From assembly GCF_017968885.1 (NCBI RefSeq), contig NZ_CP072913.1, positions 1,348,001-1,412,000 on the forward strand: a DNA stretch of 64,000 nt. Reading direction: 5' to 3'. The translations under genes were made by a program, and so were the position numbers. Below, piece after piece: positions 7,672 through 15,818 of the stretch. This DNA is from Pseudomonas sp. Tri1 (GTDB lineage: Bacteria > Pseudomonadota > Gammaproteobacteria > Pseudomonadales > Pseudomonadaceae). A model generated the notes under the pieces. The model did not search any database, had not been told where the DNA came from, and was given only the letters and a program-made list of their open reading frames with translations. Every line of letters starts with the position of its first letter. Positions within the stretch are counted from its first letter, which is position 1.

Positions 7672-8712
7672 ATGAATGAGCACGATAACACCGTCTCGCT
7701 CACCGTCGGCGGGCTGGATTACGGCGGCTGGAAAAGCGTGGAAATCAGTGCGGACCTGGAGCGCCAGTTCCGCACGTTCAAACTCGACATCACCTGGCAA
7801 TGGCCGGGGCAGACGCAATCGGTTCCGATTCGGCCGGGCGATGAATGCCAGGTGCGCATCGGTGCCGACCTGGTGCTCAGCGGCTATGTGTTCAAGGCTC
7901 CGGTCAGCTATGACGCACGCCAGATCAGCCTGAGCATCGAAGGTGGTTCGAAGACCCAGGACCTGGTGGATTGCGCGGCGATCAATCGCCCGAGCCAATG
8001 GCGCGGGCAGACGGTGCTGAGCATTGTCCAGGCCCTGGCTTCTCAATATGGCGTGGGGGTGATCAGCGAAATTCCGGAAACCGCGCGCTTGAGTGAACAC
8101 AGCATCGTGCCGGGGGAAACGGTCTTTCAATCCATCGACCGTTTGCTGACGTTGTTTCGGGTGTTTTCCACTGACGACGCACAAGGACGTGTGCTACTGG
8201 CCAAACCCGGCAGCGGCGGGAGGGCCAGTGATGTGTTGGAGCTGGGCAAGAACATTCTCTCTGGCAATGCACCGATGGACTACAGCCAGGTGTTCTCCGA
8301 ATACCGGGTCATCGGCCAGCACAAGGGCAACGACCAGCAGAGCGGGGCGGCGGTGAGCGAAGTCTCCGGCACCGCCACGGACCTGAGCTTCCAGCGCAAG
8401 CGGGTGACGGTGATCAGCGAAAGCGCGCAGTTGACCTTCGAACTGGCCCAGCAACGGGCCGACTGGGAAAGCGCGATTCGCACCGGCAAGGCCCTGACCA
8501 CCACCTACCGCGTGCAAGGCTGGCGCCAGGCCAATGGCGACTTGTGGCGGCATAACACCCTGGTGCGGGTGATCGATCCGGTGCTGGGGTTTGACAGCGA
8601 CATGCTGATTTCCAAAGTGACGTACTCGCTGTCCGCCCAAGGCTCCATCACCACCTTGCAAGTCGCCCCGCCCCATACCTTCGACGCCAACCCGACGCCA
8701 CCCAATACCTGA
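7672..8712 (+). CDS. Mu gpP-like baseplate hub protein
   Basis: A 346-residue protein of the Mu gpP (gp44) family, the hub that closes the tube and holds the spike protein. It contains VGGLDYGGWKSVEISADLERQ at the N-terminus and VSYDARQISLSIEGGSKTQDLVDC near residue 80. It is functionally parallel to the P2-like gpD at 614. A stretch with three REP copies separates it from gp45, although baseplate genes are normally packed head to tail. Confidence 0.88.
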   Translation: MNEHDNTVSLTVGGLDYGGWKSVEISADLERQFRTFKLDITWQWPGQTQSVPIRPGDECQVRIGADLVLSGYVFKAPVSYDARQISLSIEGGSKTQDLVDCAAINRPSQWRGQTVLSIVQALASQYGVGVISEIPETARLSEHSIVPGETVFQSIDRLLTLFRVFSTDDAQGRVLLAKPGSGGRASDVLELGKNILSGNAPMDYSQVFSEYRVIGQHKGNDQQSGAAVSEVSGTATDLSFQRKRVTVISESAQLTFELAQQRADWESAIRTGKALTTTYRVQGWRQANGDLWRHNTLVRVIDPVLGFDSDMLISKVTYSLSAQGSITTLQVAPPHTFDANPTPPNT

Positions 8713-8748
8713 GGCCAACGCCAACCCCTCGGCCACTGCACAACCCCT

Positions 8749-8838
8749 GTGGGAGCGAGCTTGCTCGCGAAAGCGGTGGGTCAGCTTGTATCGATGTTGG
8801 ATGTGCTGCCGCCATCGCGAGCAAGCTCGCTCCCACAG
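8749..8838. repeat. Paired REP element (REPIN) between gpP and gp45
   Basis: Inverted pair: TGTGGGAGCGAGCTTGCTCG at 8749 and its reverse complement ending in CTCCCACAG at 8838, with a spacer of about 40 bases. It lies inside the tail operon. Confidence 0.85.
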
Positions 8839-8880
8839 TATTTCGAGACCACCTCCAAGTTCCTGCCCACCGCAAATCCT

Positions 8881-8908
8881 TGTGGGAGCGAGCTTGCTCG
8901 CGATGGCG
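8881..8908. repeat. Single REP element, third copy in the gpP-gp45 gap
   Basis: A third copy of TGTGGGAGCGAGCTTGCTCG begins 42 bases after the preceding inverted pair. Together the three copies fill most of the 263-base gap between gpP and gp45. Confidence 0.8.
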
Positions 8909-8975
8909 GCAGCGCAGCCAATAGAGAGGTTGATCCGAACACTGCGTTCAAGTCCCCGATTCTCAAGGAAACCCA

Positions 8976-9485
8976 ATGAGCCTACTGACCCGCCTCCTGG
9001 CGCGCGGCACCGTCGTGCTCGCCAATTCGGCCACCAAGTTGCAATCGCTGCAAATGCGCCTCACCGCCGGCGAAGTGAACGACGACATGGAGCACTTCGA
9101 ACCCTACGGCTTCACCAGCAACCCACTGGCCGGTGCCGAGGGCATCGCCACGTTCCTGGGCGGTGACCGCTCCCATGCCGTGGTGCTGGTGGTCGCCGAC
9201 CGTCGTTTCCGCCTCAAGGCCCTGGCCCCTGGCGAAGTGGCGATCTACACCGACGAGGGCGACAAGATCCACTTCAAGCGTGGCCGCGTCATCGACATCG
9301 ACACCGCGACCCTGAACATTCGTGCCAGCAGCGCGGTGAACATCGACAGCCCGGTCATCAACCACACCGGCAAACTCGTTTCCCAGGGCGATCAGATCGC
9401 CGCCGGCATCAGCCAGATCAAGCATGTGCATGGTGGCGTACAGGCCGGCAACGCTCAGACCGCCGCGCCAACGGGAGGCCAGTGA
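8976..9485 (+). CDS. Mu gp45-like baseplate spike protein
   Basis: A 169-residue protein of the Mu gp45 / baseplate assembly V family, the membrane-piercing spike. The N-terminal half has the OB-like segment (GEVNDDMEHFEPYGFTSNP, then GAEGIATFLGGDRSHAVVLVV). The C-terminal half is a beta-helix-like run (TLNIRASSAVNIDSPVINHTG) ending in an HVHGGVQ motif with histidines that could bind a metal at the tip, as in related spikes. AAGGAA precedes ATG 8976. It overlaps gp46 by one base. Confidence 0.88.
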   Translation: MSLLTRLLARGTVVLANSATKLQSLQMRLTAGEVNDDMEHFEPYGFTSNPLAGAEGIATFLGGDRSHAVVLVVADRRFRLKALAPGEVAIYTDEGDKIHFKRGRVIDIDTATLNIRASSAVNIDSPVINHTGKLVSQGDQIAAGISQIKHVHGGVQAGNAQTAAPTGGQ

Positions 9486-9883
9486 TGTTCATCAGCCAGA
9501 ACCTTCACGCCGCGCTGACCCGCTCGGTGCTGATCAGCCTGTTCACCTGGCGCCGCGCTGCTGACGACGATGCGGTCGATGACGAGGAGCGTTTCGGCTG
9601 GTGGGGCGACACCTTCCCTACCGTCGCCGACGACCGCATCGGCTCGCGGCTGTGGCTGTTGCGCCGGGTCAAGCTGACCCGCCAGACCCAACTCGACGCC
9701 GAGTTCTACGCTCGCGAAGCCCTGCAATGGCTGATCGACGACGGCCACTGCCGCGCCATCGACATCATCAGCGAACGCCTCGACGCCCAGCGCTTGAATC
9801 TGCGCACAGTCCTGACCCTGGCCGATGGCGAGCGCCTGGACATCAACCCTGATAACAGTTGGCAGGTGACCTATGCCGTTTGA
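9485..9883 (+). CDS. Mu gp46-like baseplate wedge protein
   Basis: A 132-residue protein of the gp46 family, a small baseplate wedge protein resembling the T4 gp25/VgrG-associated fold. The pattern RFGWWGDTFP, then DRIGSRLWLLRR, is characteristic. ATG 9485 is chosen because GGGAGG at 9473-9478 gives good spacing and the TGATG overlap with gp45 couples translation. GTG 9482 is the alternative. It overlaps gp47 by 11 bases. Confidence 0.85.
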   Translation: MFISQNLHAALTRSVLISLFTWRRAADDDAVDDEERFGWWGDTFPTVADDRIGSRLWLLRRVKLTRQTQLDAEFYAREALQWLIDDGHCRAIDIISERLDAQRLNLRTVLTLADGERLDINPDNSWQVTYAV

Positions 9884-10913
9884 AACCCCTTCGCTGCCGG
9901 TGCTGATCAAACGCGCCCAAAGCGACCTGGCCAGCGATTCGCTGCGCCAGTCCGATGCCCAAGTGTTGGCCCGCACTCTTGGCGGCGCCGCCTATGGCCT
10001 GTGTGGCTACCTGGACTGGATCGCTGAGCAGATCCTGCCGGACAAGGCCGACGAATCGACCCTGGAACGCATCGCCGCCCTGCGCCTGAACCAGGCGCGC
10101 AAAGCGGCCCAGGTCGCCAGCGGCAGCGTCAGCTTCACTGCCTCAGCGGGTGCGGTGCTGGACGTCGACACGCTGCTGCAATCCAGCGATGGCCGGACCT
10201 ACAAGGTGACCAGCGCCCGCACCACCAGCAACGGCCTGAACAGCACCACTATTGCCGCGCTGGACGCTGGCAGCCTGGGCAACGCCGACACCGGCCTGGT
10301 GCTGACGCCCGTTCAACCGATCCTCGGCATCGGCAGCAGCTTCACCGTGCTGGCCCCAGGGCTGACCGGCGGTGTCGCCCGGGAAAGCCTCGAATCCCTG
10401 CGAGCGAGGGTGATCCGTTCCTACCGCATCATCCCCCACGGCGGCTCGGCCCAGGACTATGAAACCTGGGCCCTGGAATGCCCCGGTATCACCCGCGCCT
10501 GGTGTCGCGGCAGCTATTTGGGCCCTGGCACCGTGGGCCTGTTCGTCATGCGTGACGACGACCCGCAGCCGATTCCCAATGCCGAGCAACTGGAGGAAGT
10601 CCGCGCCTATATCGAACCGCTACGCCCGGTGACCGCTGAGGTGCATGTGCTGGCGCCGACCCAGGTACCCGTGACCTACCGGTTGCGCATCACCCCGGAC
10701 ACCAGCGCCGTGCGCGCGGCCATCGAAGCCCAGCTGCGCGACTTGCATAACCGCGAAGCCGGCCTCGGCGAAACCTTGCTGCTGACCCACATCGCCGAAG
10801 CCATCAGCAGTGCTACCGGCGAAACCGATCACAAACTCACTGCGCCGAGCGCCGATGTGGTTGCGGCCAGCAATCAACTGCTGACCTTCGGGGGCTGCGT
10901 ATGGCTGGAATAA
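9873..10913 (+). CDS. Baseplate J-like protein (Mu gp47)
   Basis: A 346-residue baseplate J family wedge protein. Family features are ALRLNQARKAAQVASGSVSF near residue 70, a TGGVARESLESLRARVI segment in the middle and an HGGSAQDYETWALE motif that is nearly invariant in these proteins. It overlaps both neighbours (gp46 and gp48), as is usual for the wedge genes. Confidence 0.92.
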   Translation: MPFETPSLPVLIKRAQSDLASDSLRQSDAQVLARTLGGAAYGLCGYLDWIAEQILPDKADESTLERIAALRLNQARKAAQVASGSVSFTASAGAVLDVDTLLQSSDGRTYKVTSARTTSNGLNSTTIAALDAGSLGNADTGLVLTPVQPILGIGSSFTVLAPGLTGGVARESLESLRARVIRSYRIIPHGGSAQDYETWALECPGITRAWCRGSYLGPGTVGLFVMRDDDPQPIPNAEQLEEVRAYIEPLRPVTAEVHVLAPTQVPVTYRLRITPDTSAVRAAIEAQLRDLHNREAGLGETLLLTHIAEAISSATGETDHKLTAPSADVVAASNQLLTFGGCVWLE

Positions 10914-11500
10914 GAACCGCCGAACAGTACCAGGCCCAACTGCGCAGCTTGCTGCCCAGCGGCCCGGCGTGGGACCCGGAGCGCGTGCCGGAACTGGACG
11001 AAGTGCTGGGAGGCATCGCCCAGGAACTGGCTCGCCTCGACGCCCGCGCCGCCGACCTGCTCCACGAAATGGACCCGGCGGGAGTGAGTGAGCTGGTGCC
11101 GGACTGGGAGCGGGTGATGAACCTGCCCGACCCGTGCCTAGGCGCCACACCGCTGTATGACGATCGCCGTTTGGCGGTGCGTCGGCGGTTGTTGGCAGTG
11201 GGCAGCCAGGCCATCGCCTATTACGTGGAAATCGCCAGGAGCCAGGGCTACCCCAACGCCACCATCACCGAGCTCAAGGCCCCCCGCATGGGCCGCGCCC
11301 GTTTCGGCGAGGCCCACTTCGGCACCTGGCAGGCGCAATTCATGTGGACCCTCAACACCGGCGGCCGGCTGCTGTTGGGGCGGCGGTTTGGTGCGAGCTA
11401 TTGGGGGGAACGGTTTGGCGTCAATCCGGGATCGGCTCTGGAGTGCCTGATTCATCGCAGTGCACCGGCGCATACGCGGGTGCATATCAATTATGACTAA
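10901..11500 (+). CDS. Mu gp48-like tail protein (DUF2313/YmfQ)
   Basis: A 199-residue protein of the YmfQ/DUF2313 family that links the baseplate wedge to the tail fibres. The N-terminal EQYQAQLRSLLPSGPAW and the central DWERVMNLPDPCLG are the family signatures. It overlaps gp47 by 13 bases and ends 10 bases before the first fibre gene, whose Shine-Dalgarno AAGGAG overlaps the stop. Confidence 0.9.
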   Translation: MAGIRTAEQYQAQLRSLLPSGPAWDPERVPELDEVLGGIAQELARLDARAADLLHEMDPAGVSELVPDWERVMNLPDPCLGATPLYDDRRLAVRRRLLAVGSQAIAYYVEIARSQGYPNATITELKAPRMGRARFGEAHFGTWQAQFMWTLNTGGRLLLGRRFGASYWGERFGVNPGSALECLIHRSAPAHTRVHINYD

Positions 11501-11510
11501 GGAGTAAAAG

Positions 11511-12605
11511 ATGGATTATCCGAAGAGTGTGCCCAGCGCCGGATTGGTGAATGGGAAGTTCGTCGATGAAAACCCCGTTGAAGGCTCGCCGGGATCCCTG
11601 ATCCCTGCTGTGTGGGGCAACAGCGTCACACAGGAAATTCTGGGGGTGATTTCTGGCGCCGACATGGCGCCATCCGAAGCGGACACCAATCAGCTTTTCA
11701 AGGCCGTTCAGAAGATTATCGGTACGACCACCCCTGTGCGTTCGGTCATCACGCGACTGGCCCTATCGAAAGCGCTGACGGCAAATGAGCTTGGTCTCGT
11801 ATTGATTGACGCCACTGCTGGCGCCACTACGATCGGATTGCCCTCGTCCAACGTCGGACTGGGTGTTCAAGATGTCTTCATTCGGCGCCTGGACAACAGT
11901 GGTAATCGTCTTGTAGTTCAGGCCGCCGGCACGGATCGAATCAAGTTCCACACCCATCTTTCGGCCGCTGGTTATCCGTTTCTCATATTGATGGGCAGTG
12001 GTGACTGGTGGCATTTGCGCAGTGACGGTGCCGGAAGCTGGTGGCCGATAGGTCGGTTTGACAACACGCCTTTGGGGCGCCCGTTTTTTGAAACGACTAT
12101 CCAACTGAGTCCGGGAGGTTACGGTGCGCTAAATGGCACAGTCATGAAGCGTGCTGAATGGCCTTGGCTCTGGGATCACGCTCAACAGTCCGGAATGCTC
12201 GGTACCGAGGCTACTCGGGAAGGCAATGAAGGCAAATGGAGTTCCGGTGATGGCGCACTCACGTTTCGTGCGCCGGAAGGGCGGGGGGAGTTCCTGCGAA
12301 TCCTGGACGAAGGGCGCTCTGTGGATCCCGGACGGACGATGGGGACCTTTCAACCCGGCACTGTGCATTCCCTTGCGTTTGGGGCACAAGGCGCCGGTGC
12401 GATGGGATCGAGATGGTCCGATAGCCTTACCGGATTCGGTGTCAATACCCGCGAAGAAATCAAAGTCGTCGCAGACTTGGTAAACGGTGGTCCGATATTT
12501 CCTGTCGGGACCTCTTACCAGATGGATACGGCCAATACGTTGCTCTACTCCTTCAAGTCCCGCCCGCGCAACATCGCCTTTCCCGCGCGCATAAAACTAA
12601 TCTGA
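11511..12605 (+). CDS. Tail fibre protein 1 (collar domain)
   Basis: A 364-residue fibre that should decide which cells the particle binds. The N-terminal 65 residues (MDYPKSVPSAGLVNGKF onward) form a baseplate-attachment module shared with fibre 2. The C-terminal part has a tail-collar-like pattern (GYGALNGTVMKRAEWPWLWD, then RAPEGRGEFLRILDEG) and ends with RNIAFPARIKLI, typical of phage fibre collar regions. Codon use is less GC-biased than in the baseplate genes. A dedicated chaperone-like gene follows 7 bases later. Confidence 0.88.
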   Translation: MDYPKSVPSAGLVNGKFVDENPVEGSPGSLIPAVWGNSVTQEILGVISGADMAPSEADTNQLFKAVQKIIGTTTPVRSVITRLALSKALTANELGLVLIDATAGATTIGLPSSNVGLGVQDVFIRRLDNSGNRLVVQAAGTDRIKFHTHLSAAGYPFLILMGSGDWWHLRSDGAGSWWPIGRFDNTPLGRPFFETTIQLSPGGYGALNGTVMKRAEWPWLWDHAQQSGMLGTEATREGNEGKWSSGDGALTFRAPEGRGEFLRILDEGRSVDPGRTMGTFQPGTVHSLAFGAQGAGAMGSRWSDSLTGFGVNTREEIKVVADLVNGGPIFPVGTSYQMDTANTLLYSFKSRPRNIAFPARIKLI

Positions 12606-12612
12606 GGTGTCT

Positions 12613-13173
12613 GTGTTTTATTATCTATTCGATAGAGCCGGCGCATTGTCCGGGCCCGTGGAGTTTTCCGTAACGCCGGGTATTGGCGTTCAGATCCCTA
12701 GCAATGCCGTCGAAATTTCCTTTGAGCTACCTTCGCCTGAAAAGGGCCGTACGTGGGCACTGGTGAATAACGTTCCTCGAGAAGTGGTTGATCATCGTGG
12801 TTTGGTTTATCGCAAGGAAGATGGCGGTCAGCAGAGCTGGAACGAACTTGGAGAGTTGCCGGCAGCATTCACAATTGAACCCTGGCCGGGCAACTACCAT
12901 ATCTGGAAAAACGATACCTGGCAGTTCGACGCTGAGTCACAGTTGAGCGACCTCAAGGCCCAGGTTTTGGTCCAGCGGGATGCTCTTCTTCGCGAAGCAG
13001 TTCTGCGTATAGCGCCCCTGCAATACGCCGAAGACATCGGCGATGCGAGCGACCAGGAACAACTGGCGCTGATGGAATGGAAGCTCTATAGCGTTGAATT
13101 GAATCGTATCCAGCATCAGGTCGGTTTTCCAATCGATATCAAGTGGCCTGCCATGCCTGAGCCTGCCACTTAA
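12613..13173 (+). CDS. Tail fibre assembly protein 1
   Basis: A 186-residue protein of the caudoviral tail fibre assembly type: an N-terminal beta-rich part and a C-terminal helical part (QFDAESQLSDLKAQVLVQRD onward) with a DQEQLALMEWKLYSVELNRI segment. The start is uncertain: GTG 12607 or GTG 12613. The latter has GAGG at 12604-12607, better placed. It probably folds fibre 1, the gene just upstream. Confidence 0.8.
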   Translation: MFYYLFDRAGALSGPVEFSVTPGIGVQIPSNAVEISFELPSPEKGRTWALVNNVPREVVDHRGLVYRKEDGGQQSWNELGELPAAFTIEPWPGNYHIWKNDTWQFDAESQLSDLKAQVLVQRDALLREAVLRIAPLQYAEDIGDASDQEQLALMEWKLYSVELNRIQHQVGFPIDIKWPAMPEPAT

Positions 13174-13284
13174 GCCACCTAGGGTAAGTCATCAAAACTT
13201 CCTTAATTTATCGTGCCACTGCGCATTAACGGTGAGGCTTTGTATCGCCTTCATTTTGATCGCAGGTCAGTCAGGAGCGAAAAG

Positions 13285-14196
13285 TTGGATTATCCAAAAA
13301 GTGTGCCCAGTGCAGGCCTGGTGAATGGCCGGTTCGTAGATGAAGATCCCTTGACAGGTACGCCGGGATCACTGATCCCCGCCAGTTGGGGTAATGGCGT
13401 CACGCAAGAGTTGCTTAATGTTATTCAAGCCGCCGGAATAGCGCCGTCGGAAGACATTTACAATCAATTGCTCATGGCTTTAAGGGGCAGTGGATTGTTC
13501 CTGACTGCCCCGCAATTCAATAATGATAAAGCCGTTGCGATCACGGAGTTTGTGGTTCGCAGTGGAGTGCAATATGCCGGGTTCAATGTTTATAGCAGCA
13601 GCGCCTCACTGACACTCTCGGATGTGGGGGGCGTTGTCAGTTTTGCTAGCAATACGCCGGTCACCGCCAAACTGCCGGTTACGACGGGAATCCTGCATGG
13701 CGCCACACTCAAGATTGTCAATGCAGGGACTGGAGTTGTAACTGTTTCGACGGTGTCCGCTGCTGATGTCCTAGGCGCGTCGAATGGAGCGCAGGGGCCG
13801 ATCAGTATTGGATTTGGCGAGACAGCGGAGTTCATCAAAATCAATAGCCAATGGCGTTTGATAGGCGGAACCGTGGCGTTGAAGTATTCGGCCATGTCCT
13901 CGTCATCGTTGCAGCCCAATGGTTGGAAACGAATTCCCGATACTACGAGCCCAACAGGCTACGTCATCGAGCAATGGGGAGTTTCCTCCAGTGGCGCCGA
14001 TGCCAACGGGGTTCTCGTAACGTTCCCGATGTCGTTCCCCAATGCGGTGAGGAATATTGTGGTGACGGACGGGGGACCCACCTGTGCTTCATTTGGAGTG
14101 TCCATCGGTTCGCTGAGCCAGTTCAGACTTTATGGGCGGGACTATAACGGAGCCTACTCAAATTGGACTGGGGTGTGGCGCGCGGTCGGCTATTGA
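13285..14196 (+). CDS. Tail fibre protein 2 (gp53-like C-terminus)
   Basis: A 303-residue second fibre with the same attachment module as fibre 1 at its N-terminus. TTG 13285 is chosen as start: it aligns exactly with the ATG of fibre 1 (MDYPKSVPSAGLVNG), and AGGAG at 13273-13277 gives a 7-base spacing. An upstream GTG at 13213 adds residues not found in fibre 1. The C-terminal 100 residues (GYVIEQWG onward, then VTFPMSFPNAV and FRLYGRDYNG) resemble the gp53-like receptor-binding domain of Enterobacteria phage fibres, unrelated to the fibre 1 C-terminus. The two fibres would give different target ranges. Confidence 0.85.
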   Translation: MDYPKSVPSAGLVNGRFVDEDPLTGTPGSLIPASWGNGVTQELLNVIQAAGIAPSEDIYNQLLMALRGSGLFLTAPQFNNDKAVAITEFVVRSGVQYAGFNVYSSSASLTLSDVGGVVSFASNTPVTAKLPVTTGILHGATLKIVNAGTGVVTVSTVSAADVLGASNGAQGPISIGFGETAEFIKINSQWRLIGGTVALKYSAMSSSSLQPNGWKRIPDTTSPTGYVIEQWGVSSSGADANGVLVTFPMSFPNAVRNIVVTDGGPTCASFGVSIGSLSQFRLYGRDYNGAYSNWTGVWRAVGY

Positions 14197-14209
14197 TAGA
14201 GGAATGAAT

Positions 14210-14644
14210 ATGTTGATTTTTTATGCTCCGTCCACGGGGGGCTTTTATAACTCCGTTGACCATTTTAAAAACTTTCCGGAGGATGCGATTGAAATCTCCG
14301 AGGAGGTCTACCGAGAGTTGTTTGCAGCGCCTTTTTTAAATAAATGTATCGAGCCGGACGTTAGGGGGCGACCGATGCTTTCGGATCTACCGGTTGATAG
14401 GTCTGCGCTACAAGTGGCCAGCGAAAAAAGTTGGCGTGATGCGCAGCTCTCCATTACCGACCGCCTGGTAATCCGGGATCGCGACGAAATGGATGACGGA
14501 GGCGCTACAACTCTGGACCAGACGCAATACACAGAACTCCAGGCTTATCGCCGTGACCTCAGGGACTGGCCGCAGGATGAGTTTTTCCCTGCTGCTGGAC
14601 GTCGTCCAGTCGCGCCGCCCTGGCTGGCCAAGCACCTTCAATAA
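14210..14644 (+). CDS. Tail fibre assembly protein 2
   Basis: A 144-residue putative fibre chaperone for fibre 2. The C-terminal half (SWRDAQLSITDRLVIRDRDE, then TQYTELQAYRRDLRDWPQ) is the conserved tail assembly chaperone region. The N-terminal half is more AT-rich and less conserved. ATG 14210 is preferred because AGAGG at 14198-14202 is 7 bases away; ATG 14204 is too close. Confidence 0.78.
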   Translation: MLIFYAPSTGGFYNSVDHFKNFPEDAIEISEEVYRELFAAPFLNKCIEPDVRGRPMLSDLPVDRSALQVASEKSWRDAQLSITDRLVIRDRDEMDDGGATTLDQTQYTELQAYRRDLRDWPQDEFFPAAGRRPVAPPWLAKHLQ

Positions 14645-14666
14645 CCCTGTTTTCGATGGTCTGAGT

Positions 14667-15230
14667 ATGGATGTTACCCAACAGCAACTCATCAAAATCA
14701 TGCCCAACGCCCGCTCCCATGCGGGCGTTTTTGTTTCCGCGCTTAACAACGCTATGGCCCGCCACCATATAGACACGCCTAAACGCATCGCCGCATTTCT
14801 AGCGCAGGTCGGCCATGAGTCCGGGCAGCTGCGCTATGTGCGCGAGCTCGGCGGTGATCAATATCTCAGCAAATACGACACAGGATCATTGGCCGCTCGC
14901 CTGGGCAATTCGCCCCAGGCCGACGGTGATGGTCAGAAGTATCGTGGTCGCGGACTGATTCAAATGACCGGCCACGACAACTATCTACGTTGCAGTCTTG
15001 GCCTGTTTGGTGATGACCGTCTGCTGGCGTTGCCGGAGCTGCTGGAGCAACCGCAATGGGCCGCGGAGTCCGCTGCATGGTTCTGGGAGCAAAACGGCTT
15101 GAACGAACTGGCCGACCGCGATCAGTTCAACACCATCACCCGCCGTATCAACGGCGGTTTGAACGGGTTGGAGGATCGCCTGCAACTCTGGGAACGGGCG
15201 AGGGCGGTGTTATGTCAGCCTTCGACCTGA
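14667..15230 (+). CDS. GH19 chitinase-like endolysin
   Basis: A 187-residue glycoside hydrolase family 19 enzyme that would cut peptidoglycan of the producer to release particles. It has AFLAQVGHESGQLRYVRELG with the catalytic Glu of GHES, GDGQKYRGRGLIQMTGHDNY, and a C-terminal TRRINGGLNGLEDRLQ motif, all standard for phage GH19 endolysins. No signal peptide is seen, so a holin is needed. None lies in this gap; in related loci the holin is at the start of the cluster, here off the left edge. Confidence 0.9.
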   Translation: MDVTQQQLIKIMPNARSHAGVFVSALNNAMARHHIDTPKRIAAFLAQVGHESGQLRYVRELGGDQYLSKYDTGSLAARLGNSPQADGDGQKYRGRGLIQMTGHDNYLRCSLGLFGDDRLLALPELLEQPQWAAESAAWFWEQNGLNELADRDQFNTITRRINGGLNGLEDRLQLWERARAVLCQPST

Positions 15231-15748
15231 TGCCATTTTCTTCCCGCACCCTCGTTGTCCTGATGTTGCTGGCGCTGTTGGCGGGTGGCCCGGCGGCGCT
15301 GGCATGGCGGGTCCAGGATTGGCGTTATGGCCAACAACTGGCGCAACTGGCGCAGTCCCAGGCCACAACGCTGAATCAAATAACCCAGGCGACTGCCTTG
15401 CAACAAAAGGCCGAGCACGACAAACGCCTGGCCCTGGAGCAGCAACTCTCCACCAGCGAACAAACCCATTACCGAGCCTTGAGCGATGCCCAACGTGACC
15501 AGGATCGCCTGCGCGATCGCCTTGCTACTGCCGATGTCCGGCTGTCAGTCCTCCTCGACGCCGATGATGCTGCCGCCGGCTGTGCAGTGCCTGCCACCAC
15601 CAGCGCCAGCGGCGTGGTTCATGGAGGCGCGAGAGCCCGACTTGACCCGGCGCATGCTCAACGAATTATCGCCATCACCGACGCCGGTGATCGCGGATTG
15701 ATTGCCTTGCAGGCCTGTCAGGCCTATATCAGAGCGTTGGGTCGGTAA
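15212..15748 (+). CDS. Rz-like inner-membrane spanin
   Basis: A 178-residue i-spanin candidate. The N-terminus has one membrane segment (TLVVLMLLALLAGGPAALAW), followed by a long Gln/Ala-rich coiled coil (about residues 40-115) and a short C-terminal region. It overlaps the endolysin by 19 bases. A second lipoprotein gene is nested in the +1 frame inside it, the classic Rz/Rz1 arrangement. Together they would fuse inner and outer membranes at lysis. Confidence 0.82.
   Translation: MSAFDLMPFSSRTLVVLMLLALLAGGPAALAWRVQDWRYGQQLAQLAQSQATTLNQITQATALQQKAEHDKRLALEQQLSTSEQTHYRALSDAQRDQDRLRDRLATADVRLSVLLDADDAAAGCAVPATTSASGVVHGGARARLDPAHAQRIIAITDAGDRGLIALQACQAYIRALGR
15486..15701 (+). CDS. Rz1-like outer-membrane spanin lipoprotein (nested)
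   Basis: A 71-residue lipoprotein wholly inside the Rz gene in another frame. The signal peptide ends in the lipobox LLPMSGC with Cys20 as the lipidated residue, and the mature part is proline-rich (LPPAVQCLPPPAPAAW). Size, nesting, lipobox and proline content all match Rz1. Start ATG 15486. Confidence 0.82.
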   Translation: MPNVTRIACAIALLLPMSGCQSSSTPMMLPPAVQCLPPPAPAAWFMEAREPDLTRRMLNELSPSPTPVIAD

Positions 15749-15818
15749 TCCGGCGAGCCTTGCAAGCTTCGGCTGCTCGTGTACGGTAGGCCCCATTGCG
15801 TCGAATCAGGAGAGCATC

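Noticed and set aside
8749..8908. Three regularly placed repeats that could suggest a CRISPR array
   Set aside because: Repeats are palindromic REP units in alternating orientation, also found singly or paired at many sites; no cas genes.
11511..14644. Invertible fibre segment as in Mu
   Set aside because: Both fibre cassettes are on the same strand, each complete, and no invertase gene or inverted crossover sites are visible.
1..15748. Complete prophage
   Set aside because: No capsid, portal, terminase, integrase or replication genes; only tail and lysis functions are present in this window.
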